Shown: positions 53,274 through 62,882, numbered from the stretch's first letter. The stretch: 64,000 nt of DNA from Brumimicrobium mesophilum (GCF_003025005.1 NZ_PVSS01000012.1:62001-126000), one strand, 5' to 3'. Numbers and translations are program-made. Notes: generated from the letters alone by a model not told the origin.

Positions 53274-54313
53274 TTAATTTCGTTTTTCGCTTTTATGTCT
53301 GCACCAACTCTCATTCCCAATAACCCCGTAAGAACTATAGAATCATTTGGCTCTACCTCTCCAAAAATCTGAACATTTTTATTCGATCGGTTTCCAATAT
53401 TTACTTTTCGCTGTGCAGCTTTTCCATTTTCAAAAACCCACACAATTTGACCATCAATTACAGAAACGATAGCTGATGTTGGAACGGTGATACTGTTTGG
53501 AGATTCTCCTAAATTAAAATCAACATTAACAAATCCTCCAGCTACAATGTTTTCACTGCTTTCCACTTTAGCTCGAACATTCAACATTTGGGTGTTTTGA
53601 TTAATTATGGGACTAATGGCATAAACAGTTGCTTGAACTGGTGTAGAGCTTATCGAATCGGAAGGAGGACGCAAGGAGACTTTTTGCCCATTTTTTACTT
53701 TATGAGCATAGCGTTGTGCGATCGAGAAATCAACTTTAAGTTGATTGTTCTGAGCTAAGACAGTGATTAAATCACTTGAGGTTATAAAAGCACCTTCACT
53801 AATTTCTCTTAATCCAACTGTTCCCTCAAATGGAGCCGTTATTCTTCCTTTTGCAATTTGAACGTCCAATGATTGAATTTGTGCTTTTAAAGAGTTTACA
53901 GAAGATTCCGCCTGTTCAAATGCCTCTTCTGTTCCTGCCTCGCTTTCAAAAAGTGATTTTTTTCGAGATTGATCCTTTTTAGCTAATGCTAAATCAACAT
54001 TTAATTTACTTCTTTCAGCTTGAAGAATGTCTGTATCAACTGTCACTAATAATTGACCTTTTTTGATCAAGTTTCCTTCTTCAAAATGAATTTTTTTAAC
54101 TCTACCGCTCACTTCACTGTATATCATGACTTGTTCGAAAGGCATTGTTTTTCCTGGAATTGTAATGATTTCCTCAAAAGGCTGAACTTTTGCAACATAA
54201 TAATCTACATTGGTATAGTCGATTTCTCCAGTTGCGTTTTTTAAACCAGGTTCTTCTCCGCAAGAAATGAGAATCAGCAATGGGATTGAAAAAAGGAGCG
54301 TTTTTATTTTCAT
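53270..54313 (-). CDS. RND efflux periplasmic adaptor lipoprotein
   Basis: A 347-residue membrane fusion protein with a lipoprotein signal (lipobox LISC, Cys18). It has the usual order: a beta-barrel and lipoyl half (GKTMPFEQVMIYSEVSGRVKK), a coiled hairpin (about 95-150), the second lipoyl half (GRITAPFEGTVGLREISEGAFI) and membrane-proximal domains (ending MRVGADIKAKNEIK). It links the RND pump to TolC. It follows a MarR-family gene by 3 bases and overlaps the pump gene by four, so all four genes form one operon. Confidence 0.94.
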   Translation of the reverse strand: MKIKTLLFSIPLLILISCGEEPGLKNATGEIDYTNVDYYVAKVQPFEEIITIPGKTMPFEQVMIYSEVSGRVKKIHFEEGNLIKKGQLLVTVDTDILQAERSKLNVDLALAKKDQSRKKSLFESEAGTEEAFEQAESSVNSLKAQIQSLDVQIAKGRITAPFEGTVGLREISEGAFITSSDLITVLAQNNQLKVDFSIAQRYAHKVKNGQKVSLRPPSDSISSTPVQATVYAISPIINQNTQMLNVRAKVESSENIVAGGFVNVDFNLGESPNSITVPTSAIVSVIDGQIVWVFENGKAAQRKVNIGNRSNKNVQIFGEVEPNDSIVLTGLLGMRVGADIKAKNEIK

Positions 54314-54316
54314 TTT

Positions 54317-54796
54317 CTATTTATTTAATCTTTTGTAATCTAAAACAATTCTGTCACCTTCAATTGGACCAACTTTATTCACGAGATTTGTAATTCCTGA
54401 TAAAACAAGTGCTTTGTTTTCTGAGTCAATGGCATCAATAAATTGTTGATCAGTTTCAATCAATGCATGCTCTATCACAGGAACATATTTTTTTCCAATA
54501 GCCGTGACGTGAAGTAAAAATGATCGTTTATCATTGGGGTGTTTTATTCTTTCAATGAAATTCTTGTCGGAAAGATATTTCAAAATCCTCACAACTAGCA
54601 CTTTATCAGTTTGCAATAGTTCGGAAAGTCTTTTTGATGTTATATCTCCGTCATTGTCAGCAATTAACCAAAAAGCATAGAAATATCTATCAATAGGTAA
54701 ATCGTTCAATTTAGCACCCAAAATACTCAGGTATTGCTTCGTTAAAATCGCAAATAATTTGCCCAAAGGAGTTATTTGTTGTTTTGTTTCTGACAT
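54317..54796 (-). CDS. MarR family transcriptional regulator
   Basis: A 159-residue winged-helix regulator of the MarR family. The DNA-binding part includes DGDITSKRLSELLQTDKVLVVRILKYLSDKNFI (helices 3 and 4, about residues 53-86) and the wing HPNDKRSFLLHVTAIGKK. MarR proteins often repress drug-efflux operons and release DNA when they bind phenolic or similar ligands. As the first gene of the adaptor / pump / TolC operon it most likely regulates its own transcript. No clear palindrome was found immediately upstream. Confidence 0.92.
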   Translation of the reverse strand: MSETKQQITPLGKLFAILTKQYLSILGAKLNDLPIDRYFYAFWLIADNDGDITSKRLSELLQTDKVLVVRILKYLSDKNFIERIKHPNDKRSFLLHVTAIGKKYVPVIEHALIETDQQFIDAIDSENKALVLSGITNLVNKVGPIEGDRIVLDYKRLNK

Positions 54797-54959
54797 TAAA
54801 TTTTGTTATTCTTTAGAAAGTTTACAAAGTTAACTAATTAACGAGTTTTTTGAGATATTGTTTAGATAAGTTCTAAATAAAGTGTTAAAAGGTGGAGTAA
54901 TGATTTTGTTGGTTGAAAACCACTTAAATTTTTCTTCTAACTTTGAAAAAAAAATCACA

Positions 54960-55733
54960 ATGAAGCAGATATTCACTTTCATTTTAATTATTCTATGTCT
55001 TTCAGTTTCCATTGAAGGGAGAGCCTGGGGATTGTTGGGGCACCGCGTAATTGGTGAAATAGCAAGTTTACACTTACATGAATCCACAAAGAATAAGATT
55101 CAAAATATTCTAGGTCACCAAACTTTGGCGGAAGTGAGTACTTGGATGGATGATATTAAATCAGATTCAAAATATGATTCTTTAAAACCTTGGCATTATA
55201 CAACGATTCCTGATGGAATGAAGTACAACGAAACCAATGTAAATCCAAAAGGAGATGTGATTTACGGAATTAACTTCATCGTAGAAGAGTTAAAAAAAGG
55301 AGAATTAAATCCTCAATTGGAAAAAGAATATTTGATGATGCTCGTACATTTAATTGGAGACATTCATCAACCTTTGCATGTGGGAAATGGTGAAGATAGG
55401 GGTGGGAACCAAGCAAAAGTAACTTGGTTTGGCGAAAGTTCAAATTTACATAGGGTTTGGGACAGTGAAATGATAGATGGGAAATTGTACAGTTATACTG
55501 AATTGACGAAAATAATCAATCATCCAATGCACGAAGAATTAGTGTCATGGCAGTCGGATAGTGTTGAAGATTGGGCACACCAATGCATGGAATTTCGCAA
55601 TGGAATATATGAGTACGGAGACGATTACGGATGGGAATATAAATATCAGTACACTCATTGGGATACAATGAAACTCCAACTTTTAAAAGGTGGAGTGAGG
55701 TTGGCTGGAATCCTCAACGAAATCTATGGATGA
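54960..55733 (+). CDS. S1/P1-type nuclease
   Basis: A 257-residue secreted zinc nuclease of the S1/P1 family, cleaving single-stranded nucleic acid. The start MKQIFTF gives a signal peptide that ends at about residue 22. Mature residue 1 would be Trp23 (AWGLLGHRVIGEIA), the N-terminal zinc ligand in this family. Other ligand blocks are WMDDIKSD, PWHYTTIP, HLIGDIHQPLHVG and HRVWDSEMI. All zinc-binding positions I can identify are present. It lies between the two exporter operons, divergent from the first. Likely used to degrade nucleic acids outside the cytoplasm. Confidence 0.93.
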   Translation: MKQIFTFILIILCLSVSIEGRAWGLLGHRVIGEIASLHLHESTKNKIQNILGHQTLAEVSTWMDDIKSDSKYDSLKPWHYTTIPDGMKYNETNVNPKGDVIYGINFIVEELKKGELNPQLEKEYLMMLVHLIGDIHQPLHVGNGEDRGGNQAKVTWFGESSNLHRVWDSEMIDGKLYSYTELTKIINHPMHEELVSWQSDSVEDWAHQCMEFRNGIYEYGDDYGWEYKYQYTHWDTMKLQLLKGGVRLAGILNEIYG

Positions 55734-55902
55734 TTTTAATTGGCAATTCGTTGGGCAATGATTTTAGTTTCGGAAAGCCTTGATTTTGCTAAGCATAATG
55801 CGGCTAGGTAACGAAATTTCTATCTCAGAAATATTGATTTTTGAAATTGGTTTTCCTCCTAAATTTTTTATATCCCTGAATCCCTGAATTTTTATCTTAC
55901 CG

Positions 55903-57303
55903 TCAATTCAACCTCCCCAATTCGTATTCGATTTTCATGAATGCCTTCTGAGACTTTATCAATAAATCAACGAATTTAACTTGTGTACTGATGTAGCTCC
56001 ATTCTCTAGAGTTTACAAGAAATAATGAGCTTTCGCCAGCGTTAAATTTTTGTTGTTCGGCTTGCAATAATCGATTTGTGCTCGTTACAATATCTGAATA
56101 ACCTAAAAGTTGTTGCTGTGTTGTTTCCCAAGTATTCATTGCTGCTGTCACATTTAAATTTATCGATCTTTCCATTTGATCTAAATTATATTGCTGCTCC
56201 ATAATGTCAATATTGGTTTTTTGAAGTTGACCTCTTTCCTTTCTCAAGAATATTGGCATCTTAAAGGTTAAGCCCCAATTGTAATTGTTTATCGAATATC
56301 CTTGAATGAGATCACCATTTAGCGGTTCGTTTAATGCATTATACTTTAAATCTAATTTCGGCTTTAAACGTTCTAAATCTAATTTTCGTTGAATATTAAG
56401 TTGTTCGAGATACAATTGATTCTTGGCCATTTTAGGATGATTTTTTAGTAAAGAATCGAGTCGAATTCTCATTGCTCCAACATCCATTGATGATTCGAAA
56501 TCATTCGTCCTTGGTGGTGAAATGTTTGCCGATAATTCCAAAGGTATTCCATCCTGATTCCAGAGATAAATTTCCAATTGTGCATTGGCATTGCGATAAT
56601 CTAAAATAGCATCTTGTAAATTTATGGTTCTATTTTGATACTGGATATAGGCCTCCAAAGTATCAATGGCAGGACTTTCACCTACAATCGCCGATCTCGT
56701 TAATGCCCTGTAGCGGGTTAAAGCTAAAATTTGACCTTCTTGATAAATTGACAATTTCCTTGATGCGCTAACCCAATCCCAATATGCAGAGATGGCATCT
56801 TTAAATAAATTGTTAATCAATATTTGTTGTTCTGCTTGTGTGATTTCCTGATATACTTGTGCTTTCCTTAAATCGGCTCTTCTTTGATCCATAAATAAAT
56901 CTTGTCCAATTGGAATTGAAATTCCGGCATAAACTAGGCCGTTTGCAGGAGTTCCTCGTTGCGGATTTACGTAATTTCCATCAGATTGTTCATACCCAGC
57001 ATCTATTTCAATACCAAACCATGTTGGAATTTTCATGCCTGCATTCAATAAATCATAATACTGCTTGTCATCAAAATACTTTTGATAAATATCACCATAT
57101 AGATAAGGGTCGAAAGCTCCTTTTGAAGATTTTAGATTTTCAGTTCCGTATTCAATTCTTAAGTTCGCTTGTTTTCCCAAAGGGTGAAAATCTCTTACGA
57201 TTTTTAGAAAGTCGCTCAAACCCAGGACCTGAGTGGTGTCCTGAGACAAAGATGCGCTTGATCCTAAAATAATTAATACAATAATTGAAATAAATTTTTT
57301 CAT
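55903..57303 (-). CDS. TolC family outer-membrane protein (ABC operon)
   Basis: A 466-residue TolC-type channel subunit with a signal peptide at about 1-20 (ISIIVLIILGSSASLSQ). Two helix-rich repeats are seen, with LGLSDFLKIVRDFHPLGKQAN near the start and a final FNAGESSLFLVNSREWSYI block, the usual TolC sequence marks. It would form the outer-membrane exit of a tripartite system with the HlyD-like and ABC proteins encoded just upstream. Its start overlaps the HlyD gene's stop by one base (TAATG), so it is translationally coupled. Confidence 0.92.
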   Translation of the reverse strand: MKKFISIIVLIILGSSASLSQDTTQVLGLSDFLKIVRDFHPLGKQANLRIEYGTENLKSSKGAFDPYLYGDIYQKYFDDKQYYDLLNAGMKIPTWFGIEIDAGYEQSDGNYVNPQRGTPANGLVYAGISIPIGQDLFMDQRRADLRKAQVYQEITQAEQQILINNLFKDAISAYWDWVSASRKLSIYQEGQILALTRYRALTRSAIVGESPAIDTLEAYIQYQNRTINLQDAILDYRNANAQLEIYLWNQDGIPLELSANISPPRTNDFESSMDVGAMRIRLDSLLKNHPKMAKNQLYLEQLNIQRKLDLERLKPKLDLKYNALNEPLNGDLIQGYSINNYNWGLTFKMPIFLRKERGQLQKTNIDIMEQQYNLDQMERSINLNVTAAMNTWETTQQQLLGYSDIVTSTNRLLQAEQQKFNAGESSLFLVNSREWSYISTQVKFVDLLIKSQKAFMKIEYELGRLN

Positions 57304-58655
57304 TATTCTGATTTTTCTTTAGACAGGGTTTTCCCATTGGAATAGTAATCTGGAGGGAAACCATTAAATTGACGCCACATCTCATACCAAACTGGAACAT
57401 CAGAAAGCAAGAGCATGCTACTCACACCACCACCAACACTTAATACACTTGGCCATTCATTCTCAGATTCTTCTGGTTGAACCAAGATTCTAAAAGTTCC
57501 ATTGGGTTGTGCAAATCTATCAACGGCATAAACAGTTCCTCCATAAGTACCATAACTTTTATCTGGCCATCCAGAAAACACTATTGCAGGCCATCCATCA
57601 AATTGAATTCTAACATGTTGTCCTTTTTTAATTAAAGGAATATCAATTGGCTGCACATACATTTCGACAGCCAAAGCAGCATTGGCAGGCATTATACTCA
57701 CAATTTGATCACTTTCTTTTATTAATTCTCCAATTCCCGTAGAAATAGATTGAGTAATATACCCATCCTGTGGGGCAGTTACGTAATAAAATCCTTGTCG
57801 AATTTCATAATTAGACAGTTTGTTTTCTAAACCTTTCATTTCTTTAAGGGCGGACATTTGATTTGATTCAGTGCTAAATTTTTCAGAATTAATTTTAGCA
57901 ATACTCATGTTGTAATCATTTCTTATCGAGTTCAATTCTATCTTCGCATTGATTACATCATTTCGTGAAGCCAATAAATCATTCTCAGCTCCAATTTTTT
58001 CTGCTACTGTCTTCTGGAATGTTAATTTTCTATTTTCAAAATCAGTCTTTGACTTTAATCCATCATCCAAAAGTGTTTGAAATCGATCCAATTGACCTTT
58101 AGCAATTTCTTCATTCATTTTAGAGGCTTCAAACTTAATACTATCACTTTGAACTTTGAGCTCTGTTTGCTTTAGTTTGTTTTTAGCTTGTTGTAATTTT
58201 AATTTTACAATTTCACGTAAACTACCTACTTGCTCCTCTAGTGTTTTCACCTTGTCGGAGTAGGCCTCTATTGATTTTTCGGAAGCATCAACTTGATCTG
58301 ATGTGCGTTCAATGAGTTGAGGGTCAAAATATTCTGGTTTAACTTCAGTGATTTTCATAATCGTATCTCCTTTTTTCACAAAGTCGCCTTCCTGAACAAA
58401 CCATTCGTCAATTCGACCTGGTATAACAGAATGTAACATTTGTGGTCGAGATGAAGGAGATAGAGCTGTTACATTTCCTCTTGCTCGGATATTTTGTGTC
58501 CATGGAACAAATAAGAAAATTAAAAAAATAAGTAAAGCAATAGTTAGAATTTTAAGAAGAACTCTATTCCCAGTGCGGTTTTGTACAGTTATTAACGCAC
58601 TAAAATTTTTGCTGTTTATCCTTTTATGAATTGAAACTTTAGATAAATTTATCAT
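57303..58655 (-). CDS. HlyD family adaptor protein
   Basis: A 450-residue membrane fusion protein of the HlyD type. A single transmembrane helix lies at about 33-52 (LLKILTIALLIFLIFLFVPW), then a lipoyl half (NIRARGNVTALSPSS, IDEWFVQEGDFVKKGDTIMKI). A long coiled coil runs at about 125-290, then YYVTAPQDGYITQSISTG as the second lipoyl half. The coiled coil is longer than in RND adaptors, as expected for type I-like export. It sits one base from the ABC gene and overlaps the TolC gene, so it should bridge them. Confidence 0.92.
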   Translation of the reverse strand: MINLSKVSIHKRINSKNFSALITVQNRTGNRVLLKILTIALLIFLIFLFVPWTQNIRARGNVTALSPSSRPQMLHSVIPGRIDEWFVQEGDFVKKGDTIMKITEVKPEYFDPQLIERTSDQVDASEKSIEAYSDKVKTLEEQVGSLREIVKLKLQQAKNKLKQTELKVQSDSIKFEASKMNEEIAKGQLDRFQTLLDDGLKSKTDFENRKLTFQKTVAEKIGAENDLLASRNDVINAKIELNSIRNDYNMSIAKINSEKFSTESNQMSALKEMKGLENKLSNYEIRQGFYYVTAPQDGYITQSISTGIGELIKESDQIVSIMPANAALAVEMYVQPIDIPLIKKGQHVRIQFDGWPAIVFSGWPDKSYGTYGGTVYAVDRFAQPNGTFRILVQPEESENEWPSVLSVGGGVSSMLLLSDVPVWYEMWRQFNGFPPDYYSNGKTLSKEKSE

Positions 58656-58656
58656 A

Positions 58657-60363
58657 TCAATTATCGTTTAGTAGATGTTTAACTTGGTCGTATTTCCCTT
58701 GTTGTTTGATCGTACCTTTGTCCATCACAACAACTTTGTCGCAGATAGTCATAACTTCAGGATCTTTTGTAATAAAGATGATCGTCCAATTATTCTTCTT
58801 GTCGAAAAGAAAATCCATAATTGTTTTTTTGTCTTCAGGTGTTACACGCTCAAATGAATTTTCAAGAAGTAGAAGCCTTGGTTTGTCCACTATACTTCTG
58901 GCGATTAATAATTTTTGAACAACATTTTTAGGTAAAGATTGACCATTGGGTAAAATCATGGTGTTAAAACCCATTGGAAGTTCTCCAATAAAATCTGTTA
59001 ATCCAACTTTTTCGATGGCCCATCTCACATTTTGTGTACTGGCATCAGATCTTCCTACTTTTATATTTTCAATAATAGTTCCATAAAACAGGTCCTCTTG
59101 TATTAGATTTGTACCTATTACATTTCGTAAAGTTTCTAAATTGAGACTTCCTAGAGAAAGGTCATTATAGGAAATGTTCCCTTGTTTTACGTCATAAAAT
59201 CCTGCTATTATTTGCATCAAGGTGCTTTTTCCTGAACTTATTTTACCAACGATTGCGACACTTTCATTGCTTTTTACTTTCAGTTTTACATTTGATAATG
59301 TCTTAATTGCAGTGCTGGGGTACATGAATGAAAGATCATTGATGCTCAAATTTAAACCTCCTTCAGCTAAGTTTAGTCCAAGGTCTAAACCTTCGTTGTT
59401 CTCCAGAGGTAAGTCTGTTACTTGAGCAACCTTTTCTATTCCCGTTAGTACATCATAAATCGTATCAATGTCACGAATCAACTTTTCAATAGAGTTAATA
59501 ATCATTACGATAATTATTTCTGCAGCAACGAACTGACCAATATTCATTTCTTGTTCCATAACTAATACACCACCAATAATTAATAGTCCAGCTACAATTA
59601 AGACCTTGAATATTACTAATAAAGAGTAATGAGAAACCAATACTTTAAAATGTTTTTCGCGGGCCTCGAGGTAGTCATCTGCATGAATGTTGGATCTCTC
59701 TAACGCATAATCGGTTTTTCCAGCCATCCTAAAGCTAATACTTGTTCGTCCAACTTCTTCAAGCCAATGTACAAGCTTATATTTATGCGTTGATTCTTCA
59801 AAACTTGTAAGTAATCCTCTTTTCCCCATTAATTTGAACATTAAATAGAGAATTACAATTAACAAAAAACTAAATATTATAAAAAATGGATGGTATAAAG
59901 AGAGTAATATTAACCCTAGAAACACTGTAACTCCTGATGTTGAAATAGAAGTTAAGAGTTTTGACATTCCCTTTTGAATTGTTACCACATCAAAAAAACG
60001 ATTTACTAACTCAGGTGTATAGGTTTTAAAAAGTGCTTCTAGTTTTATCCTAGGAACTCTATAAGCAAAGTCAAAAGCTGCTCTAGTAAAAATTCTTTGT
60101 TGAATATTTTCTGTAATTCTTAACTGTAGAATTTGAAGTATTCCTTTTACGGCAAATCCTAAAACAACGATAATAACCATTACAATCCAAGCTGAATTTA
60201 TTCGGCCAATTTGTATAAGATTAATTATGGCTTGAATACCTAATGGTAATGTTAAACTGGTGAGTCCAGCAAAGAATGAATAGTAATAAACATTTCTTAT
60301 CTCTTTGGCATCTATTTTTATTAATTGCCAAAACCTCTGTGATAGGGATAATTTTTCTTCCAT
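58657..60363 (-). CDS. ABC transporter permease/ATPase with degenerate nucleotide-binding domain
   Basis: A 568-residue fused ABC exporter with a six-helix membrane domain (about 25-310) and a C-terminal nucleotide-binding domain. Walker A is intact (GKISSGKST, 373-381) and the Q-loop Gln is present near 422. The other motifs are not. At the LSGGQ position it has LPKNV (477-481). Walker B is LLLLEN with catalytic Glu replaced by Asn (502), and the Asp before it is Glu. The SALD D-loop is FERV, and the H-loop His is Lys (533, ITKDP). It therefore likely binds ATP without normal hydrolysis, or works with a partner. It lacks a peptidase domain. It is first after TetR. Confidence 0.85.
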   Translation of the reverse strand: MEEKLSLSQRFWQLIKIDAKEIRNVYYYSFFAGLTSLTLPLGIQAIINLIQIGRINSAWIVMVIIVVLGFAVKGILQILQLRITENIQQRIFTRAAFDFAYRVPRIKLEALFKTYTPELVNRFFDVVTIQKGMSKLLTSISTSGVTVFLGLILLSLYHPFFIIFSFLLIVILYLMFKLMGKRGLLTSFEESTHKYKLVHWLEEVGRTSISFRMAGKTDYALERSNIHADDYLEAREKHFKVLVSHYSLLVIFKVLIVAGLLIIGGVLVMEQEMNIGQFVAAEIIIVMIINSIEKLIRDIDTIYDVLTGIEKVAQVTDLPLENNEGLDLGLNLAEGGLNLSINDLSFMYPSTAIKTLSNVKLKVKSNESVAIVGKISSGKSTLMQIIAGFYDVKQGNISYNDLSLGSLNLETLRNVIGTNLIQEDLFYGTIIENIKVGRSDASTQNVRWAIEKVGLTDFIGELPMGFNTMILPNGQSLPKNVVQKLLIARSIVDKPRLLLLENSFERVTPEDKKTIMDFLFDKKNNWTIIFITKDPEVMTICDKVVVMDKGTIKQQGKYDQVKHLLNDN

Positions 60364-60366
60364 TAG

Positions 60367-61047
60367 TTATGATTTAATTGTTTTAAGCACCAAGTCTGTA
60401 AAAAACTGTGGAACGTTGTCTTCGCCGTGCTCGTTGCTGGTAGTTAAGGCCGGTAGGTGTCGAATAAAAAATCTTTGCAAATGTGTTCCTTCTATTATAG
60501 TCGAAACTAGCATATGTGGATATTGATAATTAGGATTAATTTCTAAAATTATTTCACTTACCCTTTGAACTACAGATTTGTAGTATGCGAATACTCCATT
60601 TTTATTTTCATCATCTACCAGTTTATTGATATACGCTTTGGCTGACTCATCATATACCACTTTTTGAAGTTTACGTTCATTAATTTCCTTGAAACTTCTA
60701 TCTTCTAAGACCGCCTCGGTTATTACAGCCAATGCTTTTTTTAATTTTAACTCTTTGTCTTCGACATTTGTAATGGCAAAAATTAATTTTGATTCCGTCC
60801 AGCCCCAAAACCAAATCGTCATGTACAATAATACTTTATTCTTATTTTCAAAGTAGCGATATACAGAAGCTTCTGTTGAATTTATCTCCTTGGCTAATTT
60901 TTTGAAAGTAAAAGCCTCAAAACCTATTTCATGCATTAATTCTATGCTTCCCGAGATTATGCGTTTACCTAATTCACTACTGAAAGGGTCTTTCAGAAAG
61001 AGGTAGTCATTAACCTTAATTTGAATATTCGAAAGAAATTGCTGCAT
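60367..61047 (-). CDS. TetR/AcrR family transcriptional regulator
   Basis: A 226-residue regulator of the TetR family with an N-terminal helix-turn-helix at about 25-75: GKRIISGSIELMHEIGFEAF, then FKKLAKEINSTEASVYRYFENKNK. The remainder is a helical ligand domain. I use the ATG giving MQQFLSN; a GTG five codons upstream is possible. A perfect 7-base-arm palindrome and a TAnnTTTG element lie just upstream, and the ABC/HlyD/TolC genes follow within 3 bases. It is therefore probably an autoregulated repressor of the exporter operon. Confidence 0.92.
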   Translation of the reverse strand: MQQFLSNIQIKVNDYLFLKDPFSSELGKRIISGSIELMHEIGFEAFTFKKLAKEINSTEASVYRYFENKNKVLLYMTIWFWGWTESKLIFAITNVEDKELKLKKALAVITEAVLEDRSFKEINERKLQKVVYDESAKAYINKLVDDENKNGVFAYYKSVVQRVSEIILEINPNYQYPHMLVSTIIEGTHLQRFFIRHLPALTTSNEHGEDNVPQFFTDLVLKTIKS

Positions 61048-61061
61048 AAAAGTTTTTTGCA

Positions 61062-61085
61062 CAAATGTAATAGCATTACTATTAC
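61062..61085 (-). promoter_or_regulatory. Promoter and palindromic operator of the tetR-ABC operon
   Basis: GTAATAG (61067-61073) and CTATTAC (61079-61085) form a perfect inverted repeat around CATTA. On the minus strand TACATTTG (61062-61069) matches the -7 element and overlaps the palindrome's edge, 15 bases from the ATG. Overlap with the promoter fits repression by the TetR protein. Confidence 0.7.
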
Positions 61086-61388
61086 CTATGTATATTTTAC
61101 TATCAAATTTATGTTAAGAATTGGACATTAATGGATATTTTATTGTTCAAAACTGATTTTCACAGTTTTGATTTACAATGCTTTAATATTTTTAGTCCAT
61201 ATATTATTTTTTTACTTTTTATTCATATCGGATCTCAACTTAGGTGACAGTAATTGATAAGAATAATTAAAATATACATTGGAGCTAACACCAAATACAC
61301 ATAATATAAAAAACAATTAAACGACATGTTAGTTCACAGTCTGATTGAAAATTAAAAAAGAACACGTTAAAAAATTAAACATTAATAA
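61086..61388. other. Intergenic region without recognisable gene
   Basis: About 300 very AT-rich bases. Apart from the upstream part of the tetR promoter at its left end I see no gene, RNA or repeat. It separates two genes in the same (-) direction. Confidence 0.5.
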
Positions 61389-61859
61389 TTATTCTTGACC
61401 TCGAAGTCGTGCAATAAATAACCAGCCTAAAGTTGGGTGAGGCTCTATGCTCAAATCAAGAATCTTTAAATTTTTCAAATTTTTTCTCCATACCTTATAG
61501 GTAGATTGTTGAATTGGTTGGGTTAATTTTAGAAATTCATTTTCTTCAAAGACTTGAAATGAATTTCTCTCATTGGAAGAAAACATAAAAGAATTAGGTT
61601 GATAATCATTTTCGTAGGAATGGTAACTCAATGCAGAATCCAATAGAATTATTTCATAGCCTATGCTGTCGATTTTTTGAATTGAATCAGAATTCCAATT
61701 TTGAATTTGATTTAAAAAAAGCTTCACCAAATCTTCCTTAGAATTGGTTTTATCTTCATCTTTACTGACTTCAGGTTTGTTTCCAGCAACGTCACAGGAT
61801 GTAAATACTAATAGAAATGCACTAAGAATATATAATATCACTTTCTTCAACCAAACCAT
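61389..61859 (-). CDS. Lipoprotein, unknown function
   Basis: A 156-residue predicted lipoprotein. The start at the second in-frame codon (ATG, giving MVWLKKVILYILSAF) is used; the codon before it is GTG. The lipobox is FTSC near residue 22. A charged linker (KPEVSKDEDKTNSKED) follows, then a domain with ILLDSALSYHSYENDY and a final strand pair (GWLFIARLRGQE). I do not recognise the family. The gene begins 38 bases inside the 3' end of the exonuclease gene, so translation of the two is probably linked. Confidence 0.65.
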   Translation of the reverse strand: MVWLKKVILYILSAFLLVFTSCDVAGNKPEVSKDEDKTNSKEDLVKLFLNQIQNWNSDSIQKIDSIGYEIILLDSALSYHSYENDYQPNSFMFSSNERNSFQVFEENEFLKLTQPIQQSTYKVWRKNLKNLKILDLSIEPHPTLGWLFIARLRGQE

Positions 61860-62553
61860 CACCTTTCATTTTTAAAAATAACTGAATCAACGCTACAACG
61901 TCTTTTTCGCAATATACTTTTATTCTTTCAAGGTCCTTGTCTTCATAGTAAACTCTTGCAACATCAGCTCCAGAAATATCGTCTTTTGGCGTGGGGATTT
62001 TGAATATATGACACAATAATGGGAGGGAAGTGAAGTGTTTGTAGTCTCCGAATTTCCATAATTCCAAGGTGTCTAAATGATTAACTTCCCAGGGTTTTTT
62101 ACCTGCAATATCTAGAGGGATTGGGAGTTTTATACCGAGAATAAGCATTCTTCTGGCGATATATGGAAAATCAAATTCTTTTCCATTATGACCGCACAAT
62201 AAATTTTGCGGACCACTATAGTATTCATTCAGCAATTCAGCGAAATCCCTTAAAAGAGTTTCTTCATCATGATGATAAAAAGACTTCATCCTTATCTTTT
62301 TATTGTGTACTACTCCAGATTTTGGTTTCTGAATATATCCTACTGAAATACAGACTATTTTTCCAAATTCTGCTAGAATACCTGCATTTTCACCATAAAC
62401 TTCTCCTTCAAATTCACTCCCACGTTGTTTAAATCGAGTTTTTTGTTGAAACAGGTTAGCCGTGGTTTCATCCAACTCATGGTAATCATATACTTGAGGA
62501 ACAGTTTCTATATCAAGAAACAATATTTTTTCTAAGTTGATTTTATCTAACAT
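61822..62553 (-). CDS. PolB-like 3'-5' exonuclease (RNase H-like fold)
   Basis: A 243-residue exonuclease of the DnaQ-like superfamily (predicted PolB exonuclease 2 group), acting on nucleic acid in the cytoplasm. The ExoI motif is LFLDIETVPQVYD (DxE near residue 14), ExoII is CGHNGKEFDFPYIARRM (N...D), and a C-terminal EKDVVALIQLFLKM carries the YxxxD/ED-type ExoIII. No polymerase domain is attached. The 3' end overlaps the next lipoprotein gene by about 38 bases. Exact substrate is not known. Confidence 0.88.
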   Translation of the reverse strand: MLDKINLEKILFLDIETVPQVYDYHELDETTANLFQQKTRFKQRGSEFEGEVYGENAGILAEFGKIVCISVGYIQKPKSGVVHNKKIRMKSFYHHDEETLLRDFAELLNEYYSGPQNLLCGHNGKEFDFPYIARRMLILGIKLPIPLDIAGKKPWEVNHLDTLELWKFGDYKHFTSLPLLCHIFKIPTPKDDISGADVARVYYEDKDLERIKVYCEKDVVALIQLFLKMKGDGLVEESDIIYS

Positions 62554-62882
62554 ACTTTTGCTTTTTAATTAAAGATACAAAAAAAAATGAAAGCGTTTTT
62601 AAATAATATTATAGCTCGTAAAAACACGAGTCAATTCTTTTAGTAGGCAAATTTCCATTTTTTCGAGTTAGGATTTTTGTCTTGTGTTTTACAAAAATAT
62701 TTAATGGACTGAACATAACATTCTTTAACAAGTGTACTTATTTGATTTGAAGTCAGTTGTTTGTAGGTGTTAGGTTCCATTGAAATTGTTGTTGTTAAGA
62801 TTTTTTAAGAATCAAAGCGGTGTGAATTTTATTTAATACCTCTACCTTAGACTCAACTAATAACTAAATAAAATATATTATT
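62554..62882. other. Intergenic region upstream of the mini-lipoprotein pair
   Basis: 329 AT-rich bases between the divergent exonuclease and first mini-lipoprotein genes. No clear palindrome. The leader directly before the start codon ends in an ATATTATT stretch, almost the same as before the second copy (TTATTATT at 63291-63298). Confidence 0.45.
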
